From Spirulina sp034932185 (GTDB lineage: Bacteria > Cyanobacteriota > Cyanobacteriia > Cyanobacteriales > Spirulinaceae), in the NCBI RefSeq assembly GCF_034932185.1, contig NZ_JAYGHW010000001.1, positions 1 to 64,000 on the forward strand: a stretch of 64,000 nt of DNA, written 5' to 3'. Below, piece by piece: positions 17,064 to 26,000 of the stretch (its first letter is position 1; every line of letters starts with the position of its first letter). The notes beneath the pieces were generated by a model, which worked only from the letters and a program-made list of their open reading frames with translations, did no database searches and was not told the origin of the DNA. A program made the position numbers and the translations under genes.

Positions 17064-17145
17064 GATTCTAGCACATGAATATTGATGTGGCAAAAATTGC
17101 AGATCTAACAGATACAAAACTTCATTATCAGCTAAAACCCTTAGC
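17064..17145 (+). repeat. Left copy of ~82-bp direct repeat flanking the R-M system
   Basis: This block begins GATTCTAGCACATGAATAT and ends ACCCTTAGC. It is about 80% identical, in the same orientation, to 20012-20094 on the other side of the restriction-modification genes. It may be a small dispersed element that provided recombination points for the insertion. Confidence 0.8.
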
Positions 17146-17160
17146 CCTCACTTTCCGCAG

Positions 17161-17468
17161 GGGGATGATGTGATCAACATTTCGGACCATCGGTTGGGGA
17201 CGATCGCAATTGAATCAGCCCTAGTCTCCCCCCAGCTGAGGCGGCGGTGGTGGGCCGTACCGATGAGTTAAAGCAGCACGTTGCCAAGGAAATCGGGGCG
17301 ATCGCCCGTCCTGGTGAAATTCGCTTTACCGATGTATTGCCAAAGACGCGATCGGGCAAAATCATGCGCCGTTTGTTGCGGAATCTTGCCTCTGGCCAAG
17401 AGGTGGCGGGGGATACCTCCACCCTCGAAGATCGTTCGGTCTTAGACAAACTCCGCAGCGGCGCGTAA
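17161..17468 (+). pseudogene. Decayed second copy of the acs 3' end
   Basis: The segment aligns with the last part of acs (roughly 14000-14388). Its first 70 bp are diverged (GATGTGATCAACATTTCGGA against the acs version). From about 17245 it is nearly identical to the end of acs, including the full PKTRSGKIMRRLLR and LDKLRSGA C-terminus. Compared with acs it lacks several bases near 17230 and a block between CCGATGAG and TTAAAGCAG, which removes about 29 codons. It has no start or N-terminal part and cannot make Acs. It marks the far boundary of DNA inserted after acs. Confidence 0.88.
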
Positions 17469-17485
17469 GGATGTGATTTGATTCT

Positions 17486-17510
17486 CAATCCCCCTTCAAA
17501 AGGGGGATTG
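17486..17510. terminator. CAATCCCCCTT/AAGGGGGATTG hairpin
   Basis: A perfect 11-bp inverted repeat (17486-17496 and 17500-17510) with a 3-base loop lies between the acs remnant and the convergent methyltransferase gene. It could act as a bidirectional terminator. It belongs to the CCCCCTT/AAGGGGG palindrome family seen at 58895 and 63072. Confidence 0.5.
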
Positions 17511-17546
17511 AGGGGGATCTTTATCACGTATGGTTTAAAAAATAAA

Positions 17547-17601
17547 GCCTTAGCAACTCGCCGACCAGCTTTCGGCGTTCCGGTGCAGGGACTTGTTAGG
17601 T
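17547..17601 (-). other. attC-like imperfect palindrome after the methyltransferase gene
   Basis: Read on the methyltransferase strand, this 55-bp element starts ACCTAAC, which fits the R'' core-site pattern of integron attC sites. It holds a central CGCCGA/TCGGCG stem and ends GTTGCTAAGGC, a degenerate match to the expected GTTRRRY. It begins 16 bp beyond the stop codon, where an attC would sit in a gene cassette. Without a good R' core it could simply be a terminator hairpin or dispersed repeat. Confidence 0.3.
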
Positions 17602-17616
17602 AGATATCTGAACTAT

Positions 17617-19149
17617 TTACGGGGAAGGCCTCTCCGCTAATCCCAGTTCTAGCTGACCATTAGAAGCTACCTGAAACGCTTCAGCCCATCGTAAATAATC
17701 TTCTAAAAATCCTAGCTCCCTGGCAACTTCTTTAATAGATAGCCGCCTTAGAATGTCTATCGTAATTGGTCTCTTTTCATCCCAAAAAATCATAGAGTCA
17801 AGAAACTCTAGTGAAGGACTTGAAGTAACAAGCTTAAAAATGAATTTAGCCTCTTCCTCTGTCTCAAAAGATAAAAAATTTACGGTATCATCAAACATTA
17901 CGGGTTTTCCCCCCAAAGGTTCAACAAGACAAAAATTTAACTGTTTATACAGTCCGGAAATTGCTATTTTCCAATTTTTGAAGGAATAGGAGCCAACACC
18001 AAAGATAGAATATGGTGGCTTGTTTTTGTAAATCGAACTTTTTCTATTTTTTAGATATCCATCATGTTCAAGGAGATATTGCCAGGTTTTAGGAGCTACA
18101 TTTTTAATAGAGATTGTATCATCACCGACAAATTTTTGTGTAATTAAAATAAGTTTCCGATAATTGTCGGTTCTACCATTGCCAAGATCTGAGCTTTTCA
18201 AAAGAGGATACAAAAATATTTTTTCTAAAAAATATTTTTTGCCCATGCCGTTTATAAATAAGGAATCATGAACTTGCTCTAACTCCATTACTTTAGAACA
18301 ATCATGCTTAATTCCAGAACGCCACATATATCTTAAGTCTTGACCTGACAAGTGTCTCCACTTTTCATATTTAAATATATCTCGGAGGATTAATCTATCT
18401 CTTTCACCGATTAGATGTGATAGCTTTTTAGACTGTAAATTTTCATAAACTTTGCAGTCAAGATCACCATTAGCATCAGTAGATAAAATAAAAAGACAAG
18501 CTTCTACTGATGCCCCGAAATGCACTTTTGCATCAATCAAATAAATATGAGCGAAAAATCTACTTCCTGACTTTTGTTTTACCTGACGTATTACCTTGCG
18601 AGCAACAGAGTACTTGCATAAAACAGCTATAGTACCTTCTTTTTTCGATAGCCACTCGGCGTATTGCAGCAGCATCCATTCGGAAATGTCAAAATTCCCT
18701 GAGCCAGTAATAGCCTCAATACCCCGACGATTCTGAAAGTTTGACTTTGAGGGAAGATTTTGACTATTAAGAGTACTCAATTCACTACTTGTAACCCAAG
18801 GAGGATTACCAATGATTAAAATGTATCCTGATAGATTTGAAATAAAATTTTTCCAATCTGTACCAAAAAAATCAGACTCACATACAGTTAAATTTTCGAC
18901 ATTTGAATATTCAGATACAGAAAGTTTTGTTTCTTTAACATATTCCTTATTTATATCCAAACCTATAATTTTTGAATTTTTGAATACATTAAGTGAGGCT
19001 CTAATAAAAGCTCCTTTTCCACAACTTGGTTCTATGATAAATTCCGGCGATATTTGATAATTTTCCCTAAGAATCTGAACTACTTCTCTTGCAAGGTTGT
19101 CAGGGGTTTGAAAATCACCAAATTGCCATTTTTCTCTCGATTTAACCAT
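17617..19149 (-). CDS. Type II N6-adenine DNA methyltransferase (gamma class)
   Basis: A 510-residue DNA methyltransferase that should protect host sites from the neighbouring endonuclease. The AdoMet-binding motif I is EPSCGKGAF (residues 40-48), with GLDINKEY as the acidic second strand, and the catalytic motif IV is NPPW (115-118). This order is that of gamma-class adenine methyltransferases such as M.TaqI and the Eco57I group. The C-terminal half (about 300-480) carries the target recognition region, including FCLVEPLGGKPVMFDDTVN. The gene is AT-rich. It follows the endonuclease gene after a 6-bp gap in one operon. The recognition sequence cannot be read from the protein. Confidence 0.88.
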   Translation of the reverse strand: MVKSREKWQFGDFQTPDNLAREVVQILRENYQISPEFIIEPSCGKGAFIRASLNVFKNSKIIGLDINKEYVKETKLSVSEYSNVENLTVCESDFFGTDWKNFISNLSGYILIIGNPPWVTSSELSTLNSQNLPSKSNFQNRRGIEAITGSGNFDISEWMLLQYAEWLSKKEGTIAVLCKYSVARKVIRQVKQKSGSRFFAHIYLIDAKVHFGASVEACLFILSTDANGDLDCKVYENLQSKKLSHLIGERDRLILRDIFKYEKWRHLSGQDLRYMWRSGIKHDCSKVMELEQVHDSLFINGMGKKYFLEKIFLYPLLKSSDLGNGRTDNYRKLILITQKFVGDDTISIKNVAPKTWQYLLEHDGYLKNRKSSIYKNKPPYSIFGVGSYSFKNWKIAISGLYKQLNFCLVEPLGGKPVMFDDTVNFLSFETEEEAKFIFKLVTSSPSLEFLDSMIFWDEKRPITIDILRRLSIKEVARELGFLEDYLRWAEAFQVASNGQLELGLAERPSP

Positions 19150-19155
19150 CTTTAT

Positions 19156-19809
19156 TTATCGAATCCTAACTATTCCTGAGGTACTACCAGCTTGCTGAAT
19201 GACTCGACTGTATTGCAATCTCCACTGTAGAGCATTTGAGATTGTTAAGTATCCTTGATTGGGAGGTGATTCCAGAATTCTATCGGCCAACTGATTTGCA
19301 CCTATTTCATCGACTGGCAAATTTCTTTCAACTATAAAAGCGATAATGTCATCCTTATTTCCATCTCGATTTAAGATATCAATAAGACCTCTAGTTGTCT
19401 GAAAATCTCCTGTTTTGCTCTTGTCTACAAAAATAGCGTGCTGCATATTTAATCTTCCAGTTCTATTTGCTGGGTTATCATACTTGTCATAAACAAAAAT
19501 TAGGAGATGGTATCCCAATCCAAATACTTTTTGAGTTGCTGACTTAAAGGGACAAGAAGACTGAGGTTGCTTTATGCTTGTTACTTTAATATCAACTTCA
19601 AGACCAGGAAGATCAATACCTGATGCTGAATTTCCTCGTTGATGAGTGTAATTTTGAGCTAAATAGGCTGTAAATTTATGTTCAAGGTAAGTTCCGACAG
19701 CTTTTCCATCTGTCACACCATAAAGGGTAGGTTCGTCGTGTATAGACTCTATTTCAGCAAACCTGGCTGCTTCAGCGCACAAGTTTTCTATAGTCAGTAT
19801 CGGCTGCAT
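19156..19809 (-). CDS. Putative type II restriction endonuclease (PD-(D/E)XK)
   Basis: A 217-residue protein that is probably the cleaving partner of the adjacent methyltransferase. The candidate catalytic centre is GIDLPGLEVDIKVTS, giving D66, D73 and K75 in the D-x6-D-x-K spacing of PD-(D/E)XK nucleases, with E43 as a possible further acid. The rest is soluble, ending in PPNQGYLTISNALQWRLQYS. It is the first gene of the minus-strand operon, which is less common than methyltransferase-first and would raise the question of how the host is protected on first entry. Identification rests on the motif and the context. Confidence 0.75.
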   Translation of the reverse strand: MQPILTIENLCAEAARFAEIESIHDEPTLYGVTDGKAVGTYLEHKFTAYLAQNYTHQRGNSASGIDLPGLEVDIKVTSIKQPQSSCPFKSATQKVFGLGYHLLIFVYDKYDNPANRTGRLNMQHAIFVDKSKTGDFQTTRGLIDILNRDGNKDDIIAFIVERNLPVDEIGANQLADRILESPPNQGYLTISNALQWRLQYSRVIQQAGSTSGIVRIR

Positions 19810-20011
19810 TCTTCTCTCAGGTTATGCCACTAAAATAGTACATTGGCTTGTGGGACTGGGAATGTATACGTCAAAATTCTTCATCTTATTCCTGAGGTGC
19901 ATTCATGTTTTGGTTTGGAAAATTGGAGGAGAGGAGCTACGAACACCTAACCATTAATTAGATGGTGATTAGCGGTCTACTATAAAACTGAACCCTTCAT
20001 GATTTTGCTGA

Positions 20012-20094
20012 GATTCTAGCACATGAATATCGAGGTGTCAAAAATTGCTAAATCTAGCAGATACAAAACTTTATTTTGTGCTAAAGCCCTTAGC
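20012..20094 (+). repeat. Right copy of ~82-bp direct repeat flanking the R-M system
   Basis: This block matches 17064-17145 in the same orientation (GATTCTAGCACATGAATAT at the start, GCCCTTAGC at the end), with scattered substitutions across the middle. It is followed at once by a GGCGAAA palindrome. The 19810-20011 stretch between it and the endonuclease start holds nothing else recognisable apart from the operon's presumed promoter. Confidence 0.8.
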
Positions 20095-20098
20095 TAGC

Positions 20099-20116
20099 GG
20101 CGAAAAATCTTTCGCC
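20099..20116. repeat. GGCGAAA/TTTCGCC palindrome
   Basis: GGCGAAA-AATC-TTTCGCC forms a perfect 7-bp stem with a four-base loop. It belongs to the same family as the repeats at 3734 and 26213, and lies 28 bp past the stop codon of the sensor kinase gene. Confidence 0.7.
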
Positions 20117-20143
20117 CCCAGTCCTTTTCCTGGAAAGAGGGAT

Positions 20144-21544
20144 TTAGGGTGAGGGCAAGGGCTTAAGGGACTGCTGAGGGGTCATTTTCGCCAACTCGAC
20201 GGTAAATGTTGCCCCTTGATCGATTTGACTTTCTACTTTAATAGAGGCTTGATGCCGCTCGACGATCGCCCGCGCAATGGATAACCCTAAACCTGTGCCG
20301 CCGGTTTTGCGAGAGCGATCGCCATCCACCCGATAGAATCGATCAAAAATGCGCTGTTGCTCGGCGGGGGCAATCCCTAACCCCGTATCTTTGACGGTGA
20401 TCGAGGCAATGTGATCATCAGCATGGAGATCCACGAAAACCGCACCACCAGGGGGGGTATATTGCAGAGCATTGGCAATTAAATTAGACACCAAACGATA
20501 CAGTTGAGCCTCATTGCCCAAAACAGATAATTCCTGGTTGGGGATGTGATGGGTCAATTGAATGTGATGGGTTGCGGCCAGTTCTAAAAACTCCTCGGTT
20601 AAGTCGCTGATTAAATCATTGAGACAACAAGGCTTAAACTGTTGGGGGGATGCATTTTGCTCAAGGCTGGTTAAAAATAATAAATCCGTGATCAAATGAC
20701 TTAAGCGTCTTCCTTGGCGCTCGACGGTTTCAAGCATTGATTGGATGTCTTGGCGATCCCCTGGTGGCATCCGGAGGATTGCTTCTACTGTGGCTAAAAG
20801 ACTGGCTAGGGGCGATCGCAATTCATGGGCGGCATTGGCGGTGAACTGCTGCTGTTGTTGATAGGATTGGTAAATGGGCCCCATTGCCAATCCCGATAGC
20901 CACCAAGCAGAACAGCCCACCAGTAGCAAGGTGAGGAAAAAGCCCATCAGCACAATCCATTGCATCCGTTTTGTTTCAGTATCAAAGGTTGCTAAGGTGC
21001 GGCCCAACTGCAAATAACCCCAGGATGGATGGCTATGGGGTGGATGACCATGGTGCTGATCCTCAGCACTATGTAAAATCGTCGTGAATTGGTGATAACG
21101 AATCCCATTGGGGGCGTGAAAGGTTTGCCAGGGGGAAGGGTCGAGGGTTGGGGGCAATGAGGGCGGTTGATTGGGAGAAAAGGCGAGGAGTTGACCGTGA
21201 TGATCAAAGAGACGCAGATAATAAATACTGCGATCGCTAATCCCCGTCGTATGGCGTTGGATCAATGTGGGTTGTAGGTTACAAGGTTGTTGGGCTAAAC
21301 ACAATTCAGGCAAAATGCCCCGAAGCACCGCGATAGGATCTTCCGAAGCCGGCAGCATCGGCTCTAAACTGTCGTGGAGCGTTCCCGCAATGGATTCCAT
21401 TTCCCGTTCAATGGCCGCCCAATTCGCCCGCACCAGAGACCGATAAACCCCTAAGCCCGATAGGCTCAAAATTGTCCCCATCACCAGGGCATACCAGAGG
21501 GCTAAATGGATACGACTACGGCGAAATAATTGGTGACTATTCAT
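20144..21544 (-). CDS. Sensor histidine kinase with His-rich periplasmic domain (NrsS/RppB-like)
   Basis: A 466-residue membrane sensor kinase. Two transmembrane segments (about 13-35 and 197-220) enclose a periplasmic domain holding a histidine cluster HHGHPPHSHP (about 167-176), well suited to bind Ni, Co, Cu or Zn. The kinase core has the phospho-acceptor His in AHELRSPLASLL, the N box NLIANALQYTPPGG, the G1 box DTGLGIAP and the G2 box GGTGLGLSIA. It is downstream of its regulator gene with an 8-bp gap. The operon is divergent from a heavy-metal RND efflux operon, the arrangement of the nickel-responsive NrsRS system of Synechocystis. The metal specificity is an inference. Confidence 0.9.
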   Translation of the reverse strand: MNSHQLFRRSRIHLALWYALVMGTILSLSGLGVYRSLVRANWAAIEREMESIAGTLHDSLEPMLPASEDPIAVLRGILPELCLAQQPCNLQPTLIQRHTTGISDRSIYYLRLFDHHGQLLAFSPNQPPSLPPTLDPSPWQTFHAPNGIRYHQFTTILHSAEDQHHGHPPHSHPSWGYLQLGRTLATFDTETKRMQWIVLMGFFLTLLLVGCSAWWLSGLAMGPIYQSYQQQQQFTANAAHELRSPLASLLATVEAILRMPPGDRQDIQSMLETVERQGRRLSHLITDLLFLTSLEQNASPQQFKPCCLNDLISDLTEEFLELAATHHIQLTHHIPNQELSVLGNEAQLYRLVSNLIANALQYTPPGGAVFVDLHADDHIASITVKDTGLGIAPAEQQRIFDRFYRVDGDRSRKTGGTGLGLSIARAIVERHQASIKVESQIDQGATFTVELAKMTPQQSLKPLPSP

Positions 21545-21552
21545 GGCTCTGA

Positions 21553-22245
21553 TTAACTGACGGTGGTGAACCGATAGCCTTGACCGGGAATTGTTTCAAT
21601 GGGACAAAGACAGTGATGGTTAGCCAATTTGCGCCGCAGTAAACGCATTTGCGCCGCCACGACATTACTCATCGGTTCTTCCTCTAAATCCCAAATTTGA
21701 TGGCGAATTTTGCTGCCGGAAATAATCCGGTCTGGATTTCGCATTAGATAGGCGAGGATTTGGAATTCTTTAATGGTTAAGGGAATGATTTGGCGGGTGT
21801 GATCCCCAGTGACGGCTAGGGCATTATTGGCATAATCGAGGGTGAAGGGGCCAAGGGTTAGGTTTTGGGGATGAAACTGAGGCGATCGCCGCTGTAAGGC
21901 CCGCAACCTTGCCAATAACTCTTCCATCACAAAGGGTTTCACCAAGTAATCATCAGCCCCCGCATCCAAGCCCGCGACACGATTTTCCGGTTGCCCAAGG
22001 GCAGTGAGCATCAGGACAGGTAAAGGATTGTGCCGTTGTCTCAAACGCTGACATAACGTTAATCCAGAGAGTTCTGGCAGCAGCCAATCAATGATCGCCA
22101 CGGTGTAATCTGTCCATTGGCTTTCCAGATAATGCCATGCCTGCGCACCATTACCGACCCAATCGACAATATATTTTTCGCTGATCAGGACTTGCTTAAT
22201 CGCCAGCCCTAAATCTTCTTCATCCTCAACCAGTAAGATCCGCAT
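21553..22245 (-). CDS. OmpR/PhoB-family response regulator of the metal-efflux locus (NrsR-like)
   Basis: A 230-residue DNA-binding response regulator. The receiver starts MRILLVEDEED, with the phospho-acceptor Asp in VAIIDWLLPELSG and the Lys in DDYLVKPF. The winged helix ends ETIPGQGYRF. A 17-residue upstream extension of the frame is open, but the start at 22245 gives the standard receiver. It is the first gene of a two-gene operon with the His-rich kinase and presumably activates the divergent efflux genes. A direct repeat fitting OmpR-type binding lies in the shared control region. Confidence 0.9.
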   Translation of the reverse strand: MRILLVEDEEDLGLAIKQVLISEKYIVDWVGNGAQAWHYLESQWTDYTVAIIDWLLPELSGLTLCQRLRQRHNPLPVLMLTALGQPENRVAGLDAGADDYLVKPFVMEELLARLRALQRRSPQFHPQNLTLGPFTLDYANNALAVTGDHTRQIIPLTIKEFQILAYLMRNPDRIISGSKIRHQIWDLEEEPMSNVVAAQMRLLRRKLANHHCLCPIETIPGQGYRFTTVS

Positions 22246-22294
22246 CGCCACCCGCTTAATCAATCCTGGCCATGATTCTACCGAAATCGCTGCC

Positions 22295-22311
22295 ATTTCA
22301 CCTGAATTTCA
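22295..22311. promoter_or_regulatory. Candidate response-regulator box in the divergent promoter
   Basis: Two ATTTCA hexamers (22295-22300 and 22306-22311) repeat with an 11-bp period, the spacing typical of tandem binding by OmpR-type regulators. They lie between the regulator operon and the efflux operon, 58 bp before the efflux start. The ascription is by spacing and position only. Confidence 0.35.
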
Positions 22312-22368
22312 TCGGGCCTCTGGCAAACTGGGGAAGATTTCGCGCCAACCTGATTTGTGAGGAGATAA

Positions 22369-23025
22369 ATGATGAAATCAACTAAATTGATCAGTTGTGT
22401 TTTAGCCCTCAGTGTACTGGCCAGTACGCCCACAGTCGTTTTTGCCCACGTCGGCCATGGGGATGAATTTCAGGCTGAAGGGGGGATTGATCGGGTTCCC
22501 GTCAATGCTGAAACCGATGCGGTGATGGGCATTGAAGTCACTCCCATTGCAGCGGGGGCGACGGTGCTGATTCCCGCGACGGCATTGGTGGAGGACAATG
22601 GCCGGCAACTGGTCTTTGTCCAGTATGAGAATTTCTATGAGCCGGTTCCCGTGACGACAGGCGCAACCCAAGGGGAACTGATTGAAGTCACCGAGGGGCT
22701 TTCAGCGGGTGAGCAACTGGTGACGCAGGGCAGTTTGTCCCTCTATGCTGAATCCCGGAAAACCCAAACCGCTGAGACTGAAACCCCTACCGAGCCAGTG
22801 GCTGAGGCTCAACCCGATATCACCCCTGCTCCGGCGGCCAATGCTCCGGTGGAATCTACTGCGGTTGCTCAACAACCGGCTGAATTGGCCGAGCCGAGCG
22901 CAGGTTTTCCCCTGGGCATCGTTGCGGCCATTGGTGGGGTTGTCCTGGGGGTGTTCGGGGCCATGACCTTCCTGGGGGGTCGCAAGCAAAAGCGGGTTGC
23001 TGGCGGTCAGAAGGGGAGCAAATAA
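22369..23025 (+). CDS. Short RND efflux adaptor-like periplasmic protein
   Basis: A 218-residue protein upstream of the RND pump by 6 bp. A signal peptide (about 1-27, ending VVFAH) is followed by a small His/Asp-containing start (HVGHGDE). A stretch resembling the C-terminal beta-barrel/membrane-proximal part of CusB/NrsB-type adaptors comes next (VLIPATALVEDNGRQLVFV to VTEGLSAGEQLVTQGSLSLY). A Pro/Ala/Glu-rich linker (about 130-180), a C-terminal membrane helix (about 182-205) and a basic tail complete it. The barrel-sandwich and hairpin domains of full-length adaptors (400-500 residues) are absent. A good ribosome site, GAGGAG, precedes the start. Confidence 0.78.
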   Translation: MMKSTKLISCVLALSVLASTPTVVFAHVGHGDEFQAEGGIDRVPVNAETDAVMGIEVTPIAAGATVLIPATALVEDNGRQLVFVQYENFYEPVPVTTGATQGELIEVTEGLSAGEQLVTQGSLSLYAESRKTQTAETETPTEPVAEAQPDITPAPAANAPVESTAVAQQPAELAEPSAGFPLGIVAAIGGVVLGVFGAMTFLGGRKQKRVAGGQKGSK

Positions 23026-23031
23026 GTAAAA

Positions 23032-26000
23032 ATGTTCGATACGCTGCTCAATCAGACACTCAAAAATTCCATCGCCCAACGCTGGTTCATTGTTGCTTGT
23101 GCGATCTGCCTGACAGTCTGGGGTGTCTTTGGTGTCACTCAAATGCCCCTGGATGTCTTCCCCGAATTTGCGCCCCCGCAAGTGGATATTCACACCGAAG
23201 CCACAGGGTTAGCCCCCGAAGAAGTGGAGTCACAAATTACTGTCCCCATTGAACGAGCGGTGAATGGTTTGCCGGGGGTGACAACGGTGCGATCGTCCTC
23301 AAAAGTGGGCCTCTCGATGGTCAGCGTTGTTTTTGATCAAAATGCCGATATTTACAAAGCAAGGCAATCGGTCACAGAACGACTACAACAGGTCACGAAT
23401 CAGCTTCCAGAAGGAACCCATCCCCCCGAAATTTCCCCCTTGGCATCGCCTTTAGGCACAGTTTTGATGTATGCCTTTACGGTCAATGGCCAGGGGCAAA
23501 CCTCAATGATGGATCTACGTCGCTTTGTAGATAGCACTCTAAGCAGTCAGATCTTATCAGTACCGGGAGTGACAGATGTGACGATCTATGGGGGTGATGA
23601 ACGACAGGAACAAGTTTTAGTGGATCCCGCCAAATTGCGATCGCTCAATGTTTCCCTCACCGAAGTCACTCACGCTGCCAGAGGTGCAAACTCCAATGCT
23701 CCCGGTGGTTTTCTCATCGGTGGTGGCCAAGAACTCTTAGTGCGCGGTTTGGGACAAGTCCAATCCGTTGAAGAATTGAAAACCTCTGTCATCAAAGTTC
23801 AAGATGGCAAGCCCATCTTGCTGCAAGATGTGGCAGAGGTGAAAAATGGAGCCGCCTTAAAAAGGGGGGATGGTAGCTTAAATGGCCAGCCTGCGGTGGT
23901 GATGATGGTGAATAAACAGCCGGATGTGGATACACCCACCGTTACGAAAGCGGTGGAAGCGGTGATGCAATCTTTGCAGTCTACATTTCCCGCCGATGTG
24001 GAAGTGATGCAAACTTTCCGGCAGGCCAACTTTATTGATGCCGCCATTCGCAATGTTAGCGGTTCTCTCCTCCAGGGGATTGTAATCGTCTCGGTGGTGA
24101 TGCTGCTGTTTCTGATGAATTGGCGCACTGCTGTGATCACCTTAAGTGCAATTCCCCTCTCTTTATTGATTGGCTTAATGCTGCTCAAAGCCTTTGGTTT
24201 GGGCATTAATACAATGACTTTAGGGGGCCTGGTGGTGGCGATTGGCTCCGTCGTTGATGACTCGATTGTGGACATGGAAAACTGCTATCGCGGCCTCCGC
24301 ACTAATCAGGCCCAAGGGAATCCTAAACATCCCTTACAGGTGGTTTATGATACCTCTGTAGAAGTGCGGTTAGCGGTGATTTTTTCCACAGTCATTATCG
24401 TTGTGGTGTTTGCGCCTATTTTTAGCTTAACCGGCGTAGAAGGGCGCATTTTTGCACCGATGGGGATTGCCTATTTGCTCTCCATTGCTGCCTCTACCTT
24501 GGTGGCCCTCACCCTTTCCCCGGCCCTCTGTGGGATTTTATTGGCCCATCAAACCTTGCCCCAGGAAGGCACATTAGTCTCCCGCTGGGCAGAGCGGCTC
24601 TATCGGCCGCTGCTCAATGTTGCGTTAAAATCGCCCCAAATCATTCTCGGTTTTGCCCTCGCGGCCCTCGTTGCCGCCTGCGCCATCTTCCCCTCCCTCG
24701 GACGGGTTTTCCTGCCGGAATTTCAGGAAAAATCGATGGTGAACTCGATGGTTTTATTTCCGGGGGTTTCCTTGGAAATGACGAATCGAGCCGGGTTTGC
24801 CTTGGCCAATGCCCTCCAAGATAATCCCCTCTATGATTCGGTGCAGGTGCGAGCCGGCCGCACCCCCGGTGATGCCGATGGGGCGGGGGTGAATATGGCC
24901 CATGTGGATGTGGAATTGAGTGATGTTGCCCTCAAAGATCGCGAAGCAAGCGTTCAACAATTGCGGGAAGCCTTTCTCAAATTGCCCGGTGTTGCCCCCA
25001 ATATTGGCGGGTTTATTTCCCACCGGATGGATGAGGTGTTATCGGGGGTGAGAAGTGCGATCGCCATCAAAATCTTTGGCCCTGATTTAGCTGAACTGCG
25101 GCGCATTGGGGAACAGGTGCGGGATGCTATTAAGCCCATCGAAGGTGAACCCATTGAAGGGGTAGTGGATTTACAACTAGAACCCCAATTGCCCATTCGC
25201 CAAGTCAAAATTCAATACAATCGCGCCGCCGCTGCTACTTATGGCCTGAGAATGGAGCAGTTATCAGATGTTGTGGAAACTGCCCTCAATGGTCGGGTTG
25301 TTTCGCAAGTGGTGGAAGATCAGCAGTTGATTGATATTGCGGTTTCCTTAACCGAATCAGCCCGCAATAGTCTTGATGCCATTCGTGCCATTCCCATTGC
25401 AACACCGACAGGTGCAATGATTGCCTTGGGGGATGTGGCCACTGTCGATTATGGCATGGGGGCGAATGTGGTCAATCGAGAAGATGTATCGCGCTTGATT
25501 GTTGTTTCTGCGAATGTGGGGGAACGAGATCTTGGCAGTGTCGTCGAGGAAATTCAGTCACAAATTCGCCAAACTGTCCAACTCCCTAACGGTTACTTTA
25601 TCCAGTATGGTGGACAATTTGAAGCGGAGCAAAATGCCTCGAATAATTTGCTAATTTTTAGCATTTTGGCGGCAATTGTGATCGCGGTGTTAATCTTCTT
25701 CTCCGTGAAGTCGCTCCCCGCCACCCTTGCGATCATGATCAACTTGCCCCTGGCTTTAGTCGGGGGAATTGTTTCGATTCTCCTAACGGGGGGTGTGATG
25801 TCCATCGCCTCGTTGATTGGCTTTATTACCCTCTTTGGGGTTGCAGTGCGCAATGGCTTATTGCTGGTTGATAATTACAACAACAAATTCGCCCAAGGAA
25901 TGCACCCCAAGGATGTGATTCTCAAAGGCTCTCTTGAACGGGTGAATGCGATTTTGATGACGGCATTGACTTCGGCCTTGGGGATGTTACCGTTGGCGAT

